In this document: positions 24,163 to 35,059 of the stretch, in pieces
Layout: every line of letters begins with the position of its first letter
How positions within the stretch are numbered: the stretch's first letter is position 1
From: Aquatica leii
Taxonomy: Eukaryota > Arthropoda > Insecta > Coleoptera > Lampyridae
Direction of reading: 5' to 3'
DNA length: 64,000 bases
Assembly: GCA_035610365.1 (NCBI GenBank)
Contig: CM069432.1
Coordinates: 236,868,104 to 236,932,103 of the forward strand
Translations under genes and position numbers: made by a program
Notes under the pieces: generated by a model
Databases searched by the model: none
The model's input: only the letters and a program-made list of their open reading frames with translations
What the model was told of the DNA's origin: nothing

Positions 24163-24570
24163 CAAGACCTGTTCTAAACACGAAAGAATTACACCACTGC
24201 AGATTGTGTGAGCAAAGATGTCCAGAAGGGCTGTAATCGTATCTAAGAAGATGTTTGAGCGGCTGGATGAGCTACGAAAACAACAACCGGCGGTCGGCAA
24301 AAACTTAAAACTACGTGATGACCGACGTTTCGTTTTCCATCTAGTCACTAAGAAGTACTTACGTGCAAAGCCGTTATACAAAAATCTGTGGCGATCATTA
24401 TAAAATCTCAAGAGAAAAATGGAGTTCCACAACATTAAGAAATTGACAGTATTCAAGTTTGGTTATAACTTACATTAACTGGATCGGAGGACAGTTCAAA
24501 TTACGTTGGAGGTAGTCTTCCGAAGAACAGACGTTCAAGTCTTGGTCTGCAGTTACTATCTAAGTGGAAC
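24163..24570 (+). pseudogene. OARD1/TARG1-like macro domain inside the retrotransposon, decayed
   Basis: Two frames together cover a whole C6orf130-type macro domain. The first frame gives QDLF and, after a stop, ADCVSKDVQKG. It corresponds to the GDLF strand and the conserved HCVSxDxxMGxG loop. The second frame (from 24218) gives FERLDELRKQQPAVG, RRFVFHLVTKK and KPLYKNLWRSL. After a stop come MEFHNIKKLTVFKFG, then LDRRTVQITLEVVF and RRTDVQVLV. These follow the OARD1 order: FKKxFG-x-EL, YLVTKxR-x-KPTYENL-xSL, a helix, G-C-G-LDxL, the V-x-IEEVF helix and the final TDI strand. Known members hydrolyse ADP-ribose from proteins. In the human enzyme the TKK lysine and the Asp of GCGLD are catalytic. 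Here the lysine position is kept, while the Asp position appears changed to His beside a stop. It lies after the integrase and before the 3' LTR, so it belonged to the element or was picked up by it. Confidence 0.75.
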
Positions 24571-24800
24571 ATCTGGTCAGACAAACTCCATTGACTGGTA
24601 CTTTTATGCTTAAGAAAGTTGCCGAAATGGAGAAAGCTGCCGCTATCGCCACGACTCTTTCTATCGGTGCCGCATCCAGCTTCTTGTTCTGGAACAAAAA
24701 CATCTTAACTAAGGGACAATGAAACGCATATAAGATTTGAGATCATTCAAATAAGTTCGAGGTGATTACCGAAATGTTCTTAAAGTCAAACTCGAAAACG

Positions 24801-25004
24801 TGTTTAACACGTGTGACAAGTATAAATAAACAAGTAAAACTAAATAGTAGTGTATATAAACAAAAACTTATTGCGAACAGTATTTATAAATATCGAGTAA
24901 TAATGATGTATAAATTACTTGTAACTGGTTTTTCTTCAATACTGTTATATTTTATCAGTGTTAGATATATTTAGCGTATCTAAATTAAATCGTGCAAATA
25001 CTAT
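24801..25004 (+). repeat. 3' LTR of the gypsy element
   Basis: It is the partner of 21103-21324 and begins TGTTTAACACGTGTGAC. No clear polypurine tract is visible just upstream and no matching target-site duplication was found. Confidence 0.75.
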
Positions 25005-25109
25005 TTTAAAAAAAATTTGTTTTCGAATTCGTTACAATACGGAACCTTATGTATGTCCGATATGACCAAGCAAAATGACCACCAACAAGAAAGGTTTGTG
25101 ATACTAGTG

Positions 25110-25680
25110 TAGTACTGCTGTGACTCTAAGGCACTCCATACGGTTTAGGGAAGCAATGGAAACAACAGAAAAGATGAAGCACTTTTTGAATTTATTGTTA
25201 GTAATAAATTAAAAGTTATAATCGAGGAAACAAATTACTGTTGTCACAGAGACCACTAGAAAAGTAATCGACATTGCGGTCCGCACACCACACGTGTGCA
25301 GTGAAATAAAGGAGTTGCGTATGTTAACTGAATCATTACTTTCCGACCACATATACATAAAATTTAAACTGAAACTGCCACAGGAAAAAATAAAAACGTA
25401 CAGAAATCCAAGAACCTGCAGCTGGGATCTCTTGAAGCAGGGACTGGATGAGTGTCTTTAAATAATTCCAACCTTGGCAGAAGACATCTTTGCCGTTACG
25501 CGTAAACGAATTAACAGACGCATTCAAATAAAAGAATTCGGTGATACTAGTTTCAGATTTAAAAGTACAAGAAAAAACAAATTTTATAGTGCTTACAGGT
25601 GCTTTTTGAGCCAACGCTTATCTATTTCAATACGTTTTAATTTCAGCAGTTACCATGTTTAAATTTTAGTATTAAAATAG
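25110..25680 (+). pseudogene. Non-LTR retrotransposon endonuclease (APE-type) fragment
   Basis: The early part reads CDSKALHTV-stop-GSNGNNR-DEALFEFIVSNKL, the DxNAH-xWGS...RGxxLxEFI block of APE endonucleases. Later frames give TRKVIDIAV, then LTESLLSDH-YIKF and TYRNPRTCSWDLLKQGL, matching the D-x-T...SLSDHRYI-F active-site region and the linker to RT. It lies directly after the gypsy 3' LTR. It may be the downstream half of the same non-LTR element whose ORF1 precedes the gypsy insertion. Confidence 0.7.
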
Positions 25681-25689
25681 AAGATATTA

Positions 25690-26570
25690 CCCACATCACT
25701 ATGTTCACTATGTTTACGTGATAGCATTTGTAATTGTGAACGAAAGAAAATATTTCATTTTTGCTAAAGATATTAAATTAAGAAATAACTAAAAAGAGCA
25801 TGTGGTTATATGGAGCAATAACTGTTGCAATCAGAATAAAAACTGTATAGCCATTTTTCTAGTTCTTGTATAATTGGATGTTTTTAGAAACATTGAACAA
25901 ATATTTCTTGTAAGTTTTTATGGTTTTTTGAGATGTTATTCTGATTTTGCTAAAAATTAAAAAAAGGAAACACATAATGAAAGCATTTATATTGTCAGAT
26001 CTGATACCCGTGGTAAAGCCTGTAAAACTTGAAAACCCATTCTAAATAGTAGAAAAGCTGCAGCAGACAAATTCATCAACATTCCAAAATTAAATATACA
26101 CAAACTGATTGCCATAAAATATACTCGGACATTACTTGGAATATAAAAAATATTTAAAAAATAGAGTCTCCAAGATATTCAAAGATAAGTTTTAGGTTCG
26201 GATACAAATAAACCAATATCGTACGAAAAGAAACAAATTTTGTGCGTTTTGAAAAACTTTTTTCAAGACTGAAAACAAGCATAAGTTACTAACATGTGGG
26301 CCCGGAGCCACGAATGAGTAATATAAGTACCTAAGTACTGATTTTAACACTTTGGTAGTAGGTACTCGCAATTACGACTTATCTAGATTTATTTTTAGAG
26401 TACACATTTTTAAAGTAAAGTCTTCAATTGTTAAATATTTAATTGTACTTTAATAATTGATAATCCTATAACAAGAAAAACAACAAAACGATGTGAGTAC
26501 TAATATCAAATAGTTTACGTTGTGCAAAAATTACTTTTATTATAGAAGTGAAACTTTTTAGTGTTGAAAA
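25690..26570. other. AT-rich stretch, no gene seen
   Basis: I see no coding or repeat feature between the endonuclease fragment and the copia LTR. Confidence 0.5.
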
Positions 26571-26745
26571 CAATTAAAACAACATGTTCTTTTGTTAACC
26601 GATAACAAGCTGCACTTTATTCTATAAAAAAGATTACATATTTTGTAAAGCAAAACGGAATACCAACTTAAGTGTTACATTCCAATCATAGATGGCCATA
26701 GTTGTATTATTTGATGTTAAAAATATTTAAATAATAATTTCTAAC
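26571..26745 (-). repeat. Copia 3' LTR
   Basis: It differs from 30671-30846 at only a few positions. On the minus strand it starts TGTTAGAAATTATTATTTAA, preceded by AGTTGGGG. Confidence 0.9.
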
Positions 26746-26752
26746 ACCCCAA

Positions 26753-27331
26753 CTACAGCAAATAAACAGAACCTTCCATAAAAATAACAATTTTTCTTTT
26801 AACTAACTTTCTGTTTCTCTCACTAACTCCCAAATTCTTGATACATTTTTTATGCCTGATAGGATTTAAAGCTTTAGTAAGAACATCCGCTGGCATATCA
26901 GTTGTTGCCAAATACTTTAAATTAATAATAATATTGTCAACAGCATCTTTTATGAAATAATATCTAATATCAATGTGTTTACTCCTTCTATTACATGCAT
27001 AATTTGCCACCAACTTCTGTGCACTTTGGCTGTCATATAATAGCACATTACACAGATTACCAGTAAATTCACATAATAAGGATCTCAAATATATAGCTTC
27101 CTTGCAATCCTCAGCTATAGCCATATATTCAGATTCCATACTTGATATTGCTACGGTTCTTTGCTTTCTACTCTCCCAGGAAATAGCTGATCCAGATATT
27201 ACGAAGCAATAGCCCGTATATGATTTGCGATCTAAAGTATTACTTGCCAAATCGGCATCAACATAACCAACTGGTTCAGCTGTCTCCTTTACATAGATAC
27301 ATAAATTGCTGATATGGAATTCCTTGATCAC
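26753..27331 (-). pseudogene. Copia RNase H and end of Pol
   Basis: It contains GYVDADLASNTLDRKSYTGY, then SWESRKQRTVAISSMESEYM, then LLYDSQSAQKLVANYACNRR with KHIDIRYYFI, then ADVLTKAL. All copia RNase H landmarks (D, E, D and the terminal H) are visible. The N-terminus is joined to RT only across a frameshift near 27300. In active elements it degrades the RNA strand during cDNA synthesis. Confidence 0.9.
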
Positions 27332-27710
27332 AGTATTCGGACTTATTTACATTTAATTTGCTCTCCATTGGAGTACTAGCACTTTTACAATTTAACATAT
27401 TAAATTTCTCCAATAACTGATCTATGAATTGTTCCTGATTCAAAGTAATAACATTTGACTCTTTACCAATTTTAACCCTCATGCCTAAGCATTGTTGAAC
27501 CTGGTCCAAATTCTTAATCTTAAACTTATAACTTAATACAGAAATTAACTTATCAGTTTCTTTTTGATTATTTGTGTATACAAAAAAATCATCAACATAT
27601 AAAGCAATAACAATTTTTACATGACAACTTATTTTTGTAAAGACACATGGCTCTACACTACTCTTTTTGAAATTTAGCTCACATAAACATTGCTCTACTC
27701 TTTCATACAA
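27276..27710 (-). pseudogene. Copia reverse transcriptase, C-terminal half
   Basis: The palm motif IALYVDDFFVYTNN is intact (YVDD). It is followed by LISVLSYKFKIKNLDQVQQCLGM and LNQEQFIDQLLEKFNM, standard copia RT thumb text. A frameshift separates it from the RNase H segment. Confidence 0.9.
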
Positions 27711-28590
27711 TGTCCTTGAAGACTGTTTTAAGCCATAAATTGGTTTATTTAATTTTACGATTACCCGTTTTTATTTTAGTTAGAATTAATCTCAGGTTGA
27801 ACCATGTAAATATCCTCTTTAAGAGAGCCATTTAAAAAGGCGGTTTTAACATCTAAATGAGTGACTTCTAAATTTAACTGAACTGAAAGTGAAAACAATA
27901 ATTTTAATGTCGAATGCCTGACAACAGGAGAAAATGTCTCTTCATAATCAATACCAGGTCTTTATGTGAAACCTTTAGCAACTAAACGTGCTCTGTAACT
28001 GACACTTTTATCACTGTTTACTTTCCTTTTCTACACCCACTTGCTCTGTATTAAAGTTTTATCAGATGGTAATTCACTCACTTTAACCGACGCATGGTTT
28101 TCATTAAAAGCCTGTAGCTCTTCCTTCATTGCCTGTATCCACTTTTCTTTATCTGGACTATCCAGAACTTCTTGAACACTGACCGGATCACTCGTAACTT
28201 CTGCACTTGACGTTGTACATAGATTTGAAAATCCAAAACGCTGCGGCTGCTTTCTTATTCGTTTCGCGACTATTACTACTAGTGGTGATTCTTGTTCCGT
28301 ATCTTCTTCTTCTTCTTCTTAAGCAAGATACTCTGATTCTGAAGACATGTTTTTACCTAAGATAGTAGAAATGGGTTCATTTTTCATTTCTTCCACATCT
28401 TGACCTTCTAACTTTTCTGGTTCATTATCCCCAACTGAAACTGACACAACTGCTTCATTTGTGCAGTTTCTTTCTGTAATTTCATGGATAATTACGTCTC
28501 TACTGGTTACAACACATCTCTTGATCGGATCATAAACATGGTAGCCTTTTATATTTTCAGAAAAATCTAATAAAATATGTTTTTTCGACG
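27711..28590 (-). pseudogene. Copia RT N-terminal half and linker, broken
   Basis: Reading minus from 28590, a linker with an acidic run (EEEED, from a CTT repeat at 28304-28320) leads to VQEVLDSPDKEKWIQAMKEE, LIQSKWV, SYRARLVAKGFT, YEETFSPVVRHSTL and LDVKTAFLNGSLKEDIYM. These are the copia RT start and its catalytic VKTAFLNG block. A few single stops interrupt it, so no ORF is long enough to stand out. Confidence 0.8.
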
Positions 28591-28597
28591 TAGTGTC

Positions 28598-28996
28598 TCA
28601 CTTAAAGCGTTTCTCTTTTGGAACATGTACCATCACATGACTGCCAAATATACGGACATGACTTAAATCCGGTTTTTTATTTGTCCAGAGTTCAAACGGA
28701 AATTTATCATCTAGTCCTGATGCAAAAGATCTATTTCTAAGATAGACAGCAGTATTTGTCGCCTCTGCCCAAAACTTCTTATCTAATTCTGCATCTAATA
28801 ATAAACAGCGAGCTATTTCAATGATTGTTCGATTTATTCGTTCACTCATACCATTTTGCTCTGGTGTATAAGCATTAGTTTTCTGGTGAACAATACCAAC
28901 CTGTTTCAAATAATTTTCAAAATCATTGCAACAAAATTCTAAACCGTTACCTGTCCGGAATGTTTTAATTTTTCTTCCTTGTTGATTTTCTACCAT
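28598..28996 (-). pseudogene. Copia integrase, catalytic second half
   Basis: IKTFRTGNGLEF replaces the usual RTDNGxEF: the second catalytic Asp is Gly. The third catalytic residue survives in YTPEQNGMSERINRTIIE. RCLLLDAELDKKFWAEA, YLRNR and VRIFGSHVMVHVPKEKR follow, as usual for copia integrase. Confidence 0.9.
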
Positions 28997-29038
28997 GCTT
29001 TTGAACTCCTTGAAGTGCTTGAAAACTTCACTTTTGGC

Positions 29039-30463
29039 TTATAAAAAATAAACAAAGGCCATACGAGTATAGTCATCAACAAAAATTATACAGTACTTGG
29101 ATCCACCCCTCGAAGTAGATTCCATTGGTCCAGAAACATCAGCGTGGATAACATCTAGCGGTTTGCTACTCAGTGCACCAAATGGTAAGCGCGACTGCTT
29201 CCCTTCACAACACACCGTGCATGTATTTTTGTTAATTAGGGACTTACCCGTGTATGATATTCCCGTGACTGCACCGTCCTTCATTTTATTCTGGTCGTTT
29301 GCGTTTAAGTGTCCCAGCCTCCTGTGCCACACTTCACTACTAACTGATGAAGGGGATGTGAACAAACATTGTTTATGTTTCGTGACCAACTTATAGACAC
29401 CATCTTCTTGGTTCGCTACAGCCACTAAGATGTTTTCTTTATTGTAAACATAGCAACACTTTTCCATAAACTTCACATTGTTTCCACTCTTTAAAAGTTG
29501 ACTAATGGAAATCAAATTCTTTGAGAGGTTAGGAACACACAAAACATCTTTCAAAGTAACCTCATATTTGCAACTTGGAGTAACTGTTATGGTATTTACA
29601 TTACCCAAACACAGCACTGGCATGGCACTTTGATTTGCTGAAATAATCTCCTTAATACTCGGTGAATATGATGCGTTTTGTATCATGTTTATATTTGCCG
29701 TCATATGAACACTAGCTCTACTATCCAGATAAAAATCCTGTTTACTATAGCTTCCATTCAAGAAAACCGCAGAAAAAACATTCGTTTTCTTCACTTGCTG
29801 CTCATCACTATGTTTACATTGAGATTTATAATGCCCAAATTGTTTACAACGATAGCATTTTATGTTGGTTTTCTTTGTCGATCCTGACCCTGACACAGAT
29901 AATCTGCCGCCATGATAATTTGAGTTGTCGTTCTTAGCACTGCTGCCAACCTTAGAATTCTTTTGGCAATTGTACCTCCCTTTACTTAAAAAACCAGTTC
30001 CTGACTTAGAATCATCGTTAGTTGCAAGTTCAATCAACTTTGTCTTCACTACGTCGGCCGTAATGGCGATTCCCGAATGTTCTATCGCCATTATCATAGG
30101 AAAGTATTTTTCAGTTAAACCTGCCAACATTAGGAACCCGATCCACTCATCATTCACTAAGAAGCCTGTTCCCGATAATTTCTGAGCCGTTTCCATGATT
30201 TGCGTAACGTAGCTTGTCATCGAATCGCAATTGTCAAGACGAATAGATATTAGATTCCGCAACAAAGTTATTCTTCGTGAGAAACCAGAATCATCAAACA
30301 TAGTTTGTAGTTTCTGCCACAAATTACTTGTGCTTGATGCATCTTTGATGTGAACGTATAATGACGGGTCGATCGTTAAAATTAACTTGGCCTTCGCTTT
30401 TGCATCTTCTGCGGCTGCAGCTGGTTCAAACTCCTGCTTTATGCAATCAGCTGTGCCCTCCAA
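29039..30463 (-). pseudogene. Copia Gag, protease and integrase N-terminus
   Basis: The 474-codon frame starts within gag. It covers the UBN2-like gag region (IKDASSTSNLWQKL, LLRNLISIRL, LMLAGLTEKY) and a zinc knuckle CYRCKQFGHYKSQC. The protease site reads FYLDSRASVHMT, where the family has DSGAS, so the active-site Gly is Arg. The integrase zinc domain is WHRRLGHLN...CTVCCEGK, and the first catalytic block IHADVSGPM continues to FVDDYTRMAFVYFL before a stop. The likely original start is the ATG at 30554, in a frame beginning MGSNSFLTNVPKLKGRENY. A frameshift near 30470 separates it from this frame. Confidence 0.92.
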
Positions 30464-30657
30464 AACTCACGTTCTCCGCTGCAAACGCCCACTCATGATA
30501 ATTCTCGCGCCCTTTTAACTTTGGCACGTTTGTCAAGAATGAATTAGAACCCATTGCTATTAATTTAACACTAATTTATTTTCGGTCCGATCATTTAACA
30601 TAATGCCTACATATATGTTAGCTTGACCACTTTATTTTTATATATGAAAACGAAAAA

Positions 30658-30670
30658 CTGGGCCCATAAG
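30658..30670 (-). promoter_or_regulatory. Copia primer-binding site (half-tRNA type)
   Basis: On the minus strand the text CTTATGGGCCCAG follows the 5' LTR directly. TTATGGGCCCAG is complementary to the anticodon arm of insect initiator tRNA-Met (CTGGGCCCATAA), the primer used by copia. Confidence 0.8.
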
Positions 30671-30846
30671 CAATTCAAACAACATGTTCTTTTCTTAACC
30701 GATAACAAACTGCACTTTATTCTATAAAAAAGATTACATATTTTGTAAAGCAAAACAGAATACCAACTTAAGTGTTACATTACAATCATAGATGGCCATA
30801 GTTGTATTATTTGATGTTAAAAATGTTTAAATAATAATTTCTAACA
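30671..30846 (-). repeat. Copia 5' LTR
   Basis: Partner of 26571-26745. On the minus strand it starts TGTTAGAAATTATTATTTAA and ends at the primer site. Confidence 0.9.
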
Positions 30847-33800
30847 AAAACATTTATAGGGAGTTTGATTCTAAGGCTCGTGTAACGAAACGATGAAACG
30901 CTCAGATTAAACAAATCTGGAACTTGCGGTGGTGCCCAATTTCACTTCATTTTTGTATTTTTCGGATGCAGTGTTTGTTATTATTAAACAAGATATTCCT
31001 CATGATTCGTTTTATGTTTTAAAATTATAATAAAACTTAATTTCACTCAGCAGTGATAAAAAATGATTATAGTAATTGCAGAATTAGATCCGAGCGAGCT
31101 TCCGCCTTGTACGCTCCAAAAACGGTACAATGTAGATGAAAATTGCACATAAACAATTTATAAAGGATTCATGTTAAATTAAGGTTAATCTCTTTAATGC
31201 TTTTTTATAGTCAGTAGCGCATTTGTTTAATATTATTAAGAGAAAAAATTGTAGAAAATGGTAAAAAAAGAGAATTTAATAGAAAGGTAGGTCGATTATT
31301 TTGCGTTGCGAAATGTTTTTATTGCGAGTCCAATCTGCTGTAAGTTTCTTTAAATATGGTATGGAATCGCGAACGCGACAAACTGTTGAAAAAAAGTCAA
31401 TTTTTAAACTGTGGATGCACATTTCCAAAGATGAAATCTCCACTTTGCAACTTTTACATCTGAAACGATATGGCAACGTAGCTCGAATCATGTCATAATC
31501 TTAGTAGCTGTAGAACTGTGAACCGGCATAAAACTCGGTTAAAATCTAGTAATCATTTAATTTTATTGTTTCTTTAAAAATGCGCATCAACTAGTTAGAG
31601 TATGGTAAATATGGTAATAATAAAACTTGTCAGGAATCACGCGATATAAATGGTTTATTTAATCATTGAATGATTTATTTAATCCAAGGGTATTCAATCA
31701 AAGTCTGATTGATAATTGTGTCTAGAGAAAATTGTCAATGGACGTGAATCACAATGTTTCGACCTTTCCTCGCATAACATGCTTGTGAACGCAATATTAT
31801 TATTTGAGGTATGCGAAGGTGACTTTTCCCTTGAAAATATTTTGTGTCAAATAAAGTTTGATGTTGTGAGATTTTGTTGCTTGTTTTGTGTTTCTTACCG
31901 TGCATCACTTGGAAAAAGAAAGGCTAAGCGTTACCAACACAGGCCAAATATCTATTTTTGTGCTTCTCTAGAAAAATTTTGTATAAAAGATGGGCCCTCC
32001 AGTTTGCAATCATTTCGCACTAAACTATTACATACTACTAAAGCTATAATTAGGAAACAATAGTCAGGACTGTTTGAATTTAGAGTTTTTAATACTAATT
32101 CAATGCCGAGCACAATTTTCGCTCCTCTTGGAGAGATAAAGGGCAAACAAATTGAACTACAAAAATAGAAAAAATACAATAAATGCCGGCCTATTTACAT
32201 GCCATGATATTTGTACAAGTGTATGAATTTAAGATAACGCGATTGGGTTTCTCTTTAGATATGTCACTGGAAGCGCGCAGCAATTCTAGATAATGAACGG
32301 TCTTGCTTATAATTTGTTATGACAAAAAATTCTTATAAGTCATTAGTGTTGCTGATTCATCATCTTCCAGCTATGAATAATTTTGTTCGGGATATGCGTC
32401 GAGCAATGGTATTATCGACGTGCGTACATGAGTCGTGTTGTATACAATTGATTATGTTTTTGTATTTTGTGTTAATGTATTAAAATAAATTTACTCTACG
32501 GTGCGTTGCAATTCTCTCTTAGAGAATTACGGTTACTCCATTCAAACCGCTACTTCTGTGTGTTTTGTATCTTTTGATTATTATATAAATTGTCAGATTA
32601 ACAAAGCTACATTATTGTACGGCGTGTTGCTCACCCACTAGGGGTGCACGATTACTGAATATTTTGTGATATTACTATTTACGCCTTCTGTGATAATAAA
32701 ACTACGCTGTGTTATTGTTTATGTGTTGAGTTTTATTCTTCTACGCTTTGTGATAGATTTAAGATGGAATATATCTTCTTATCTCTCCTTTCTCCGTTTT
32801 TGGCGCCTATTTTACGTTGGCATTATAATCAAAGCACACGAAGCCTGCGATCCTCTCTACGAAAACCACCTGGGCTACCGGCACCCCTTAGTTACAAGTG
32901 GGCTTGTAAGAAGAGGTTATGGGAAACAATTCCCAGGCATTTCATGCACAAATGTTAAATACAAACAATTGGTGAATTACCATACGACCATATTCTGGTT
33001 TAATATGTACCTAGATTACTAGTTATTTGTGTTTTTTTATTTTTTTATTATTTATGTATGCATTCTTATTTTTGAAAATTGTAAACCTTGTTCATTCTAT
33101 TACGTAGGTAATATTGTGTTTGTTTTCAACACCTTCCTATAATTGTGAGTGTGACAAACGAAGAAGCAACGTATCAAGCAAAATCATTCATTTTAACTAT
33201 CATAAGCCGCTAATTGCACTAGTACAAAACAATGAAGACTGTAATTAGCAAATAAATAAAATATGAAAAATTATTAAACATCGTTACTTTTTACTGTGTA
33301 ATAAAATACAGTTATATCGAAATTATTCCTAAACCACATAACCCTGTAGTATAGCCAACATAGTAAATATTCCTAAAAAATTAAACTAGCATGTAATGTG
33401 ACTTACAAATAATCTCGATCACACGTTATATGACTAGTTAGGCATGTAATTATTTTATAATTCTAAAAATTAACATTATAAAAAAAATTAAACATGCAAA
33501 TAACATCAATGACTAAAGAAGTTTCACTTCTCCGGCAAGCTTATGTTATGATATTTATTATATTTATTAGTTTTTGTTATTTTTTGCACAATGTATTGAG
33601 TGGAATTGTTAAGTATTGTAATTCTAAGAATATATTACAGAATATATTTTTATTCATACTTTTAAAAGTAATTGTTCCATAAATAAATTGTTTGTTTGCT
33701 AATTAATTACAGTACATTACAGACGTAAATTGCTTTTGTGTATAATTTTTACAATTTTGCTTTACATTCGATAAGGGTGTGTTATATGTGATATTTTGTT

Positions 33801-35050
33801 TTCAATATTTGCATTGTATTCAGCATTTATTAAACGAACAAAAATTATTTAATATTAAATAGATACCTATATACCACGTATTATAAAAAAGCTTATTTTT
33901 AAGGGTTAACATAAAAAAATCTTTTTTGGTACCTAATTTACATTTTATGATGTAATTGTTTTTACTAATAATTACAAAAATTAAGTTTATACATCTTAAT
34001 CTTAAACTTTTGCCGATGTACGGTTGCATAAAATGCATAACAAACTACCAGGATAGAAGATAACAGAACTATTAGTTTACTTGTAAAACTATTAAATTGA
34101 AACATATTTTCTTGTTAAAAACACTTTGGCATTGAATTTCTATATAATTTTATAACACGAATTTTGCAGCATAAGTATAATATTTGTAACGTGAACGTTA
34201 ATATACAAATTGGTAATAGACTAATTATCGGACTGATAGTAAAAGAAAAACATTAATTTGTTTATACGTAGTTAGGATGCACACTAAAATACGTATATTA
34301 AGTATATAATATAACTAAACGGAATTGTTTCAGTGCAGTGTTCAGTTTCAATACCTTTACGTCAACAATATTCGTCATTATTTCTTATTGTAACTTGCTT
34401 AACTGATAGTAGAAGTACAGTACAAAACAAAATTGAGCTGTTGTCTCACGATATACACGAATGCCTTTCCGGCACCGACTCGATTTGAATGCGCTCGTAG
34501 ATAAAGTTGTGGAAACGTTACATTGAAACAAGGCAAGTGATATCTTTGAACGAAGGAAACACGTATAATAATGCGTTTTATCGTCGACGCCATTTCTTAC
34601 TATTGTTCATTGCTGCCGTATTATTCTGCTACGTATTTATTACGCTTGTGGAATATTTTATATATTTTTTTCTCTGTATTAGTGTAAATATCAATACTTT
34701 CTATTAACACTGGTGCAAGTGTTAAATGTATATTCAGTGTATATGGTGATGATAATTTGAACTTAAATTTTAATTAGATGCATATGCAAATGTTGTACAC
34801 AATTGTTTATTATCATGTAGATTCTAAACACAAATCACGTTATGACGATTTATAATAATATTTCTAGTGTTTTAGTTTTGTACAGACTCTGATAACACCT
34901 ATAAATTTGAATTTTAGTATGAAGTTTAAATTACCTAAAGTTTTTAATCAAATATATTATGTAAATAAACAAAAATTAGCGATTTATTAAATTCATAATG
35001 CGGAAAGGAATTTTTCAAAAATTTTAAGTGTAAACAAAAAAACATGTTTG
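30847..35050. other. Long AT-rich stretch, no gene recognised
   Basis: Open frames at 31716-32063 and 32666-33022 have no known domain. A roughly 65-bp block at 32833-32898 recurs at 51882-51948. A TATATAAATTGTCAGATTAAC-like sequence near 32582-32601 could be an old LTR promoter, but no paired LTR was found. Confidence 0.4.
32833..32898. repeat. Short dispersed repeat, copy 1
   Basis: It shares GCACAC-GA-CCTGCGATCCTCTC and a downstream GCC-TTTAGTTAC-like end with 51882-51948. The family is not identified. Confidence 0.45.
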
Positions 35051-35059
35051 AAATTCAAT

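Larger units (their letters stand above)
21103..25004 (+). mobile_element. Ty3/gypsy retrotransposon carrying a macro-domain relic
   Basis: Two diverged direct repeats flank a decayed pol region and a macro domain. From 5' to 3' the order is LTR, short unassigned leader, RT, RNase H, integrase, chromatin-end segment, macro domain, LTR. No gag or protease could be found, and the leader (21330-21720) is too short for a standard gag. Every domain has stops or frameshifts. The pol order (RT-RH-IN) defines Ty3/gypsy. The motifs resemble the 412/mdg1-like group, but this is an impression, not a phylogeny. The element appears inserted into a non-LTR element, because an ORF1 precedes it and an endonuclease of compatible type follows it. 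Confidence 0.8.
26571..30846 (-). mobile_element. Ty1/copia retrotransposon, near complete but inactive
   Basis: Two nearly identical LTRs enclose, on the minus strand, gag, protease, integrase, RT and RNase H in copia order. Next to the 5' LTR lies a primer site TTATGGGCCCAG, complementary to the anticodon arm of initiator tRNA-Met, as in Drosophila copia (half-tRNA priming). A GTTGGGG polypurine-like run precedes the 3' LTR. Stops, frameshifts and altered catalytic residues show it is dead. The close similarity of its LTRs by eye suggests it is one of the younger elements in the window. Confidence 0.92.

Noticed and set aside
29097-30185. Plus-strand open frames opposite the copia gag
   Set aside because: They are antisense to clear copia coding sequence and have no domain.
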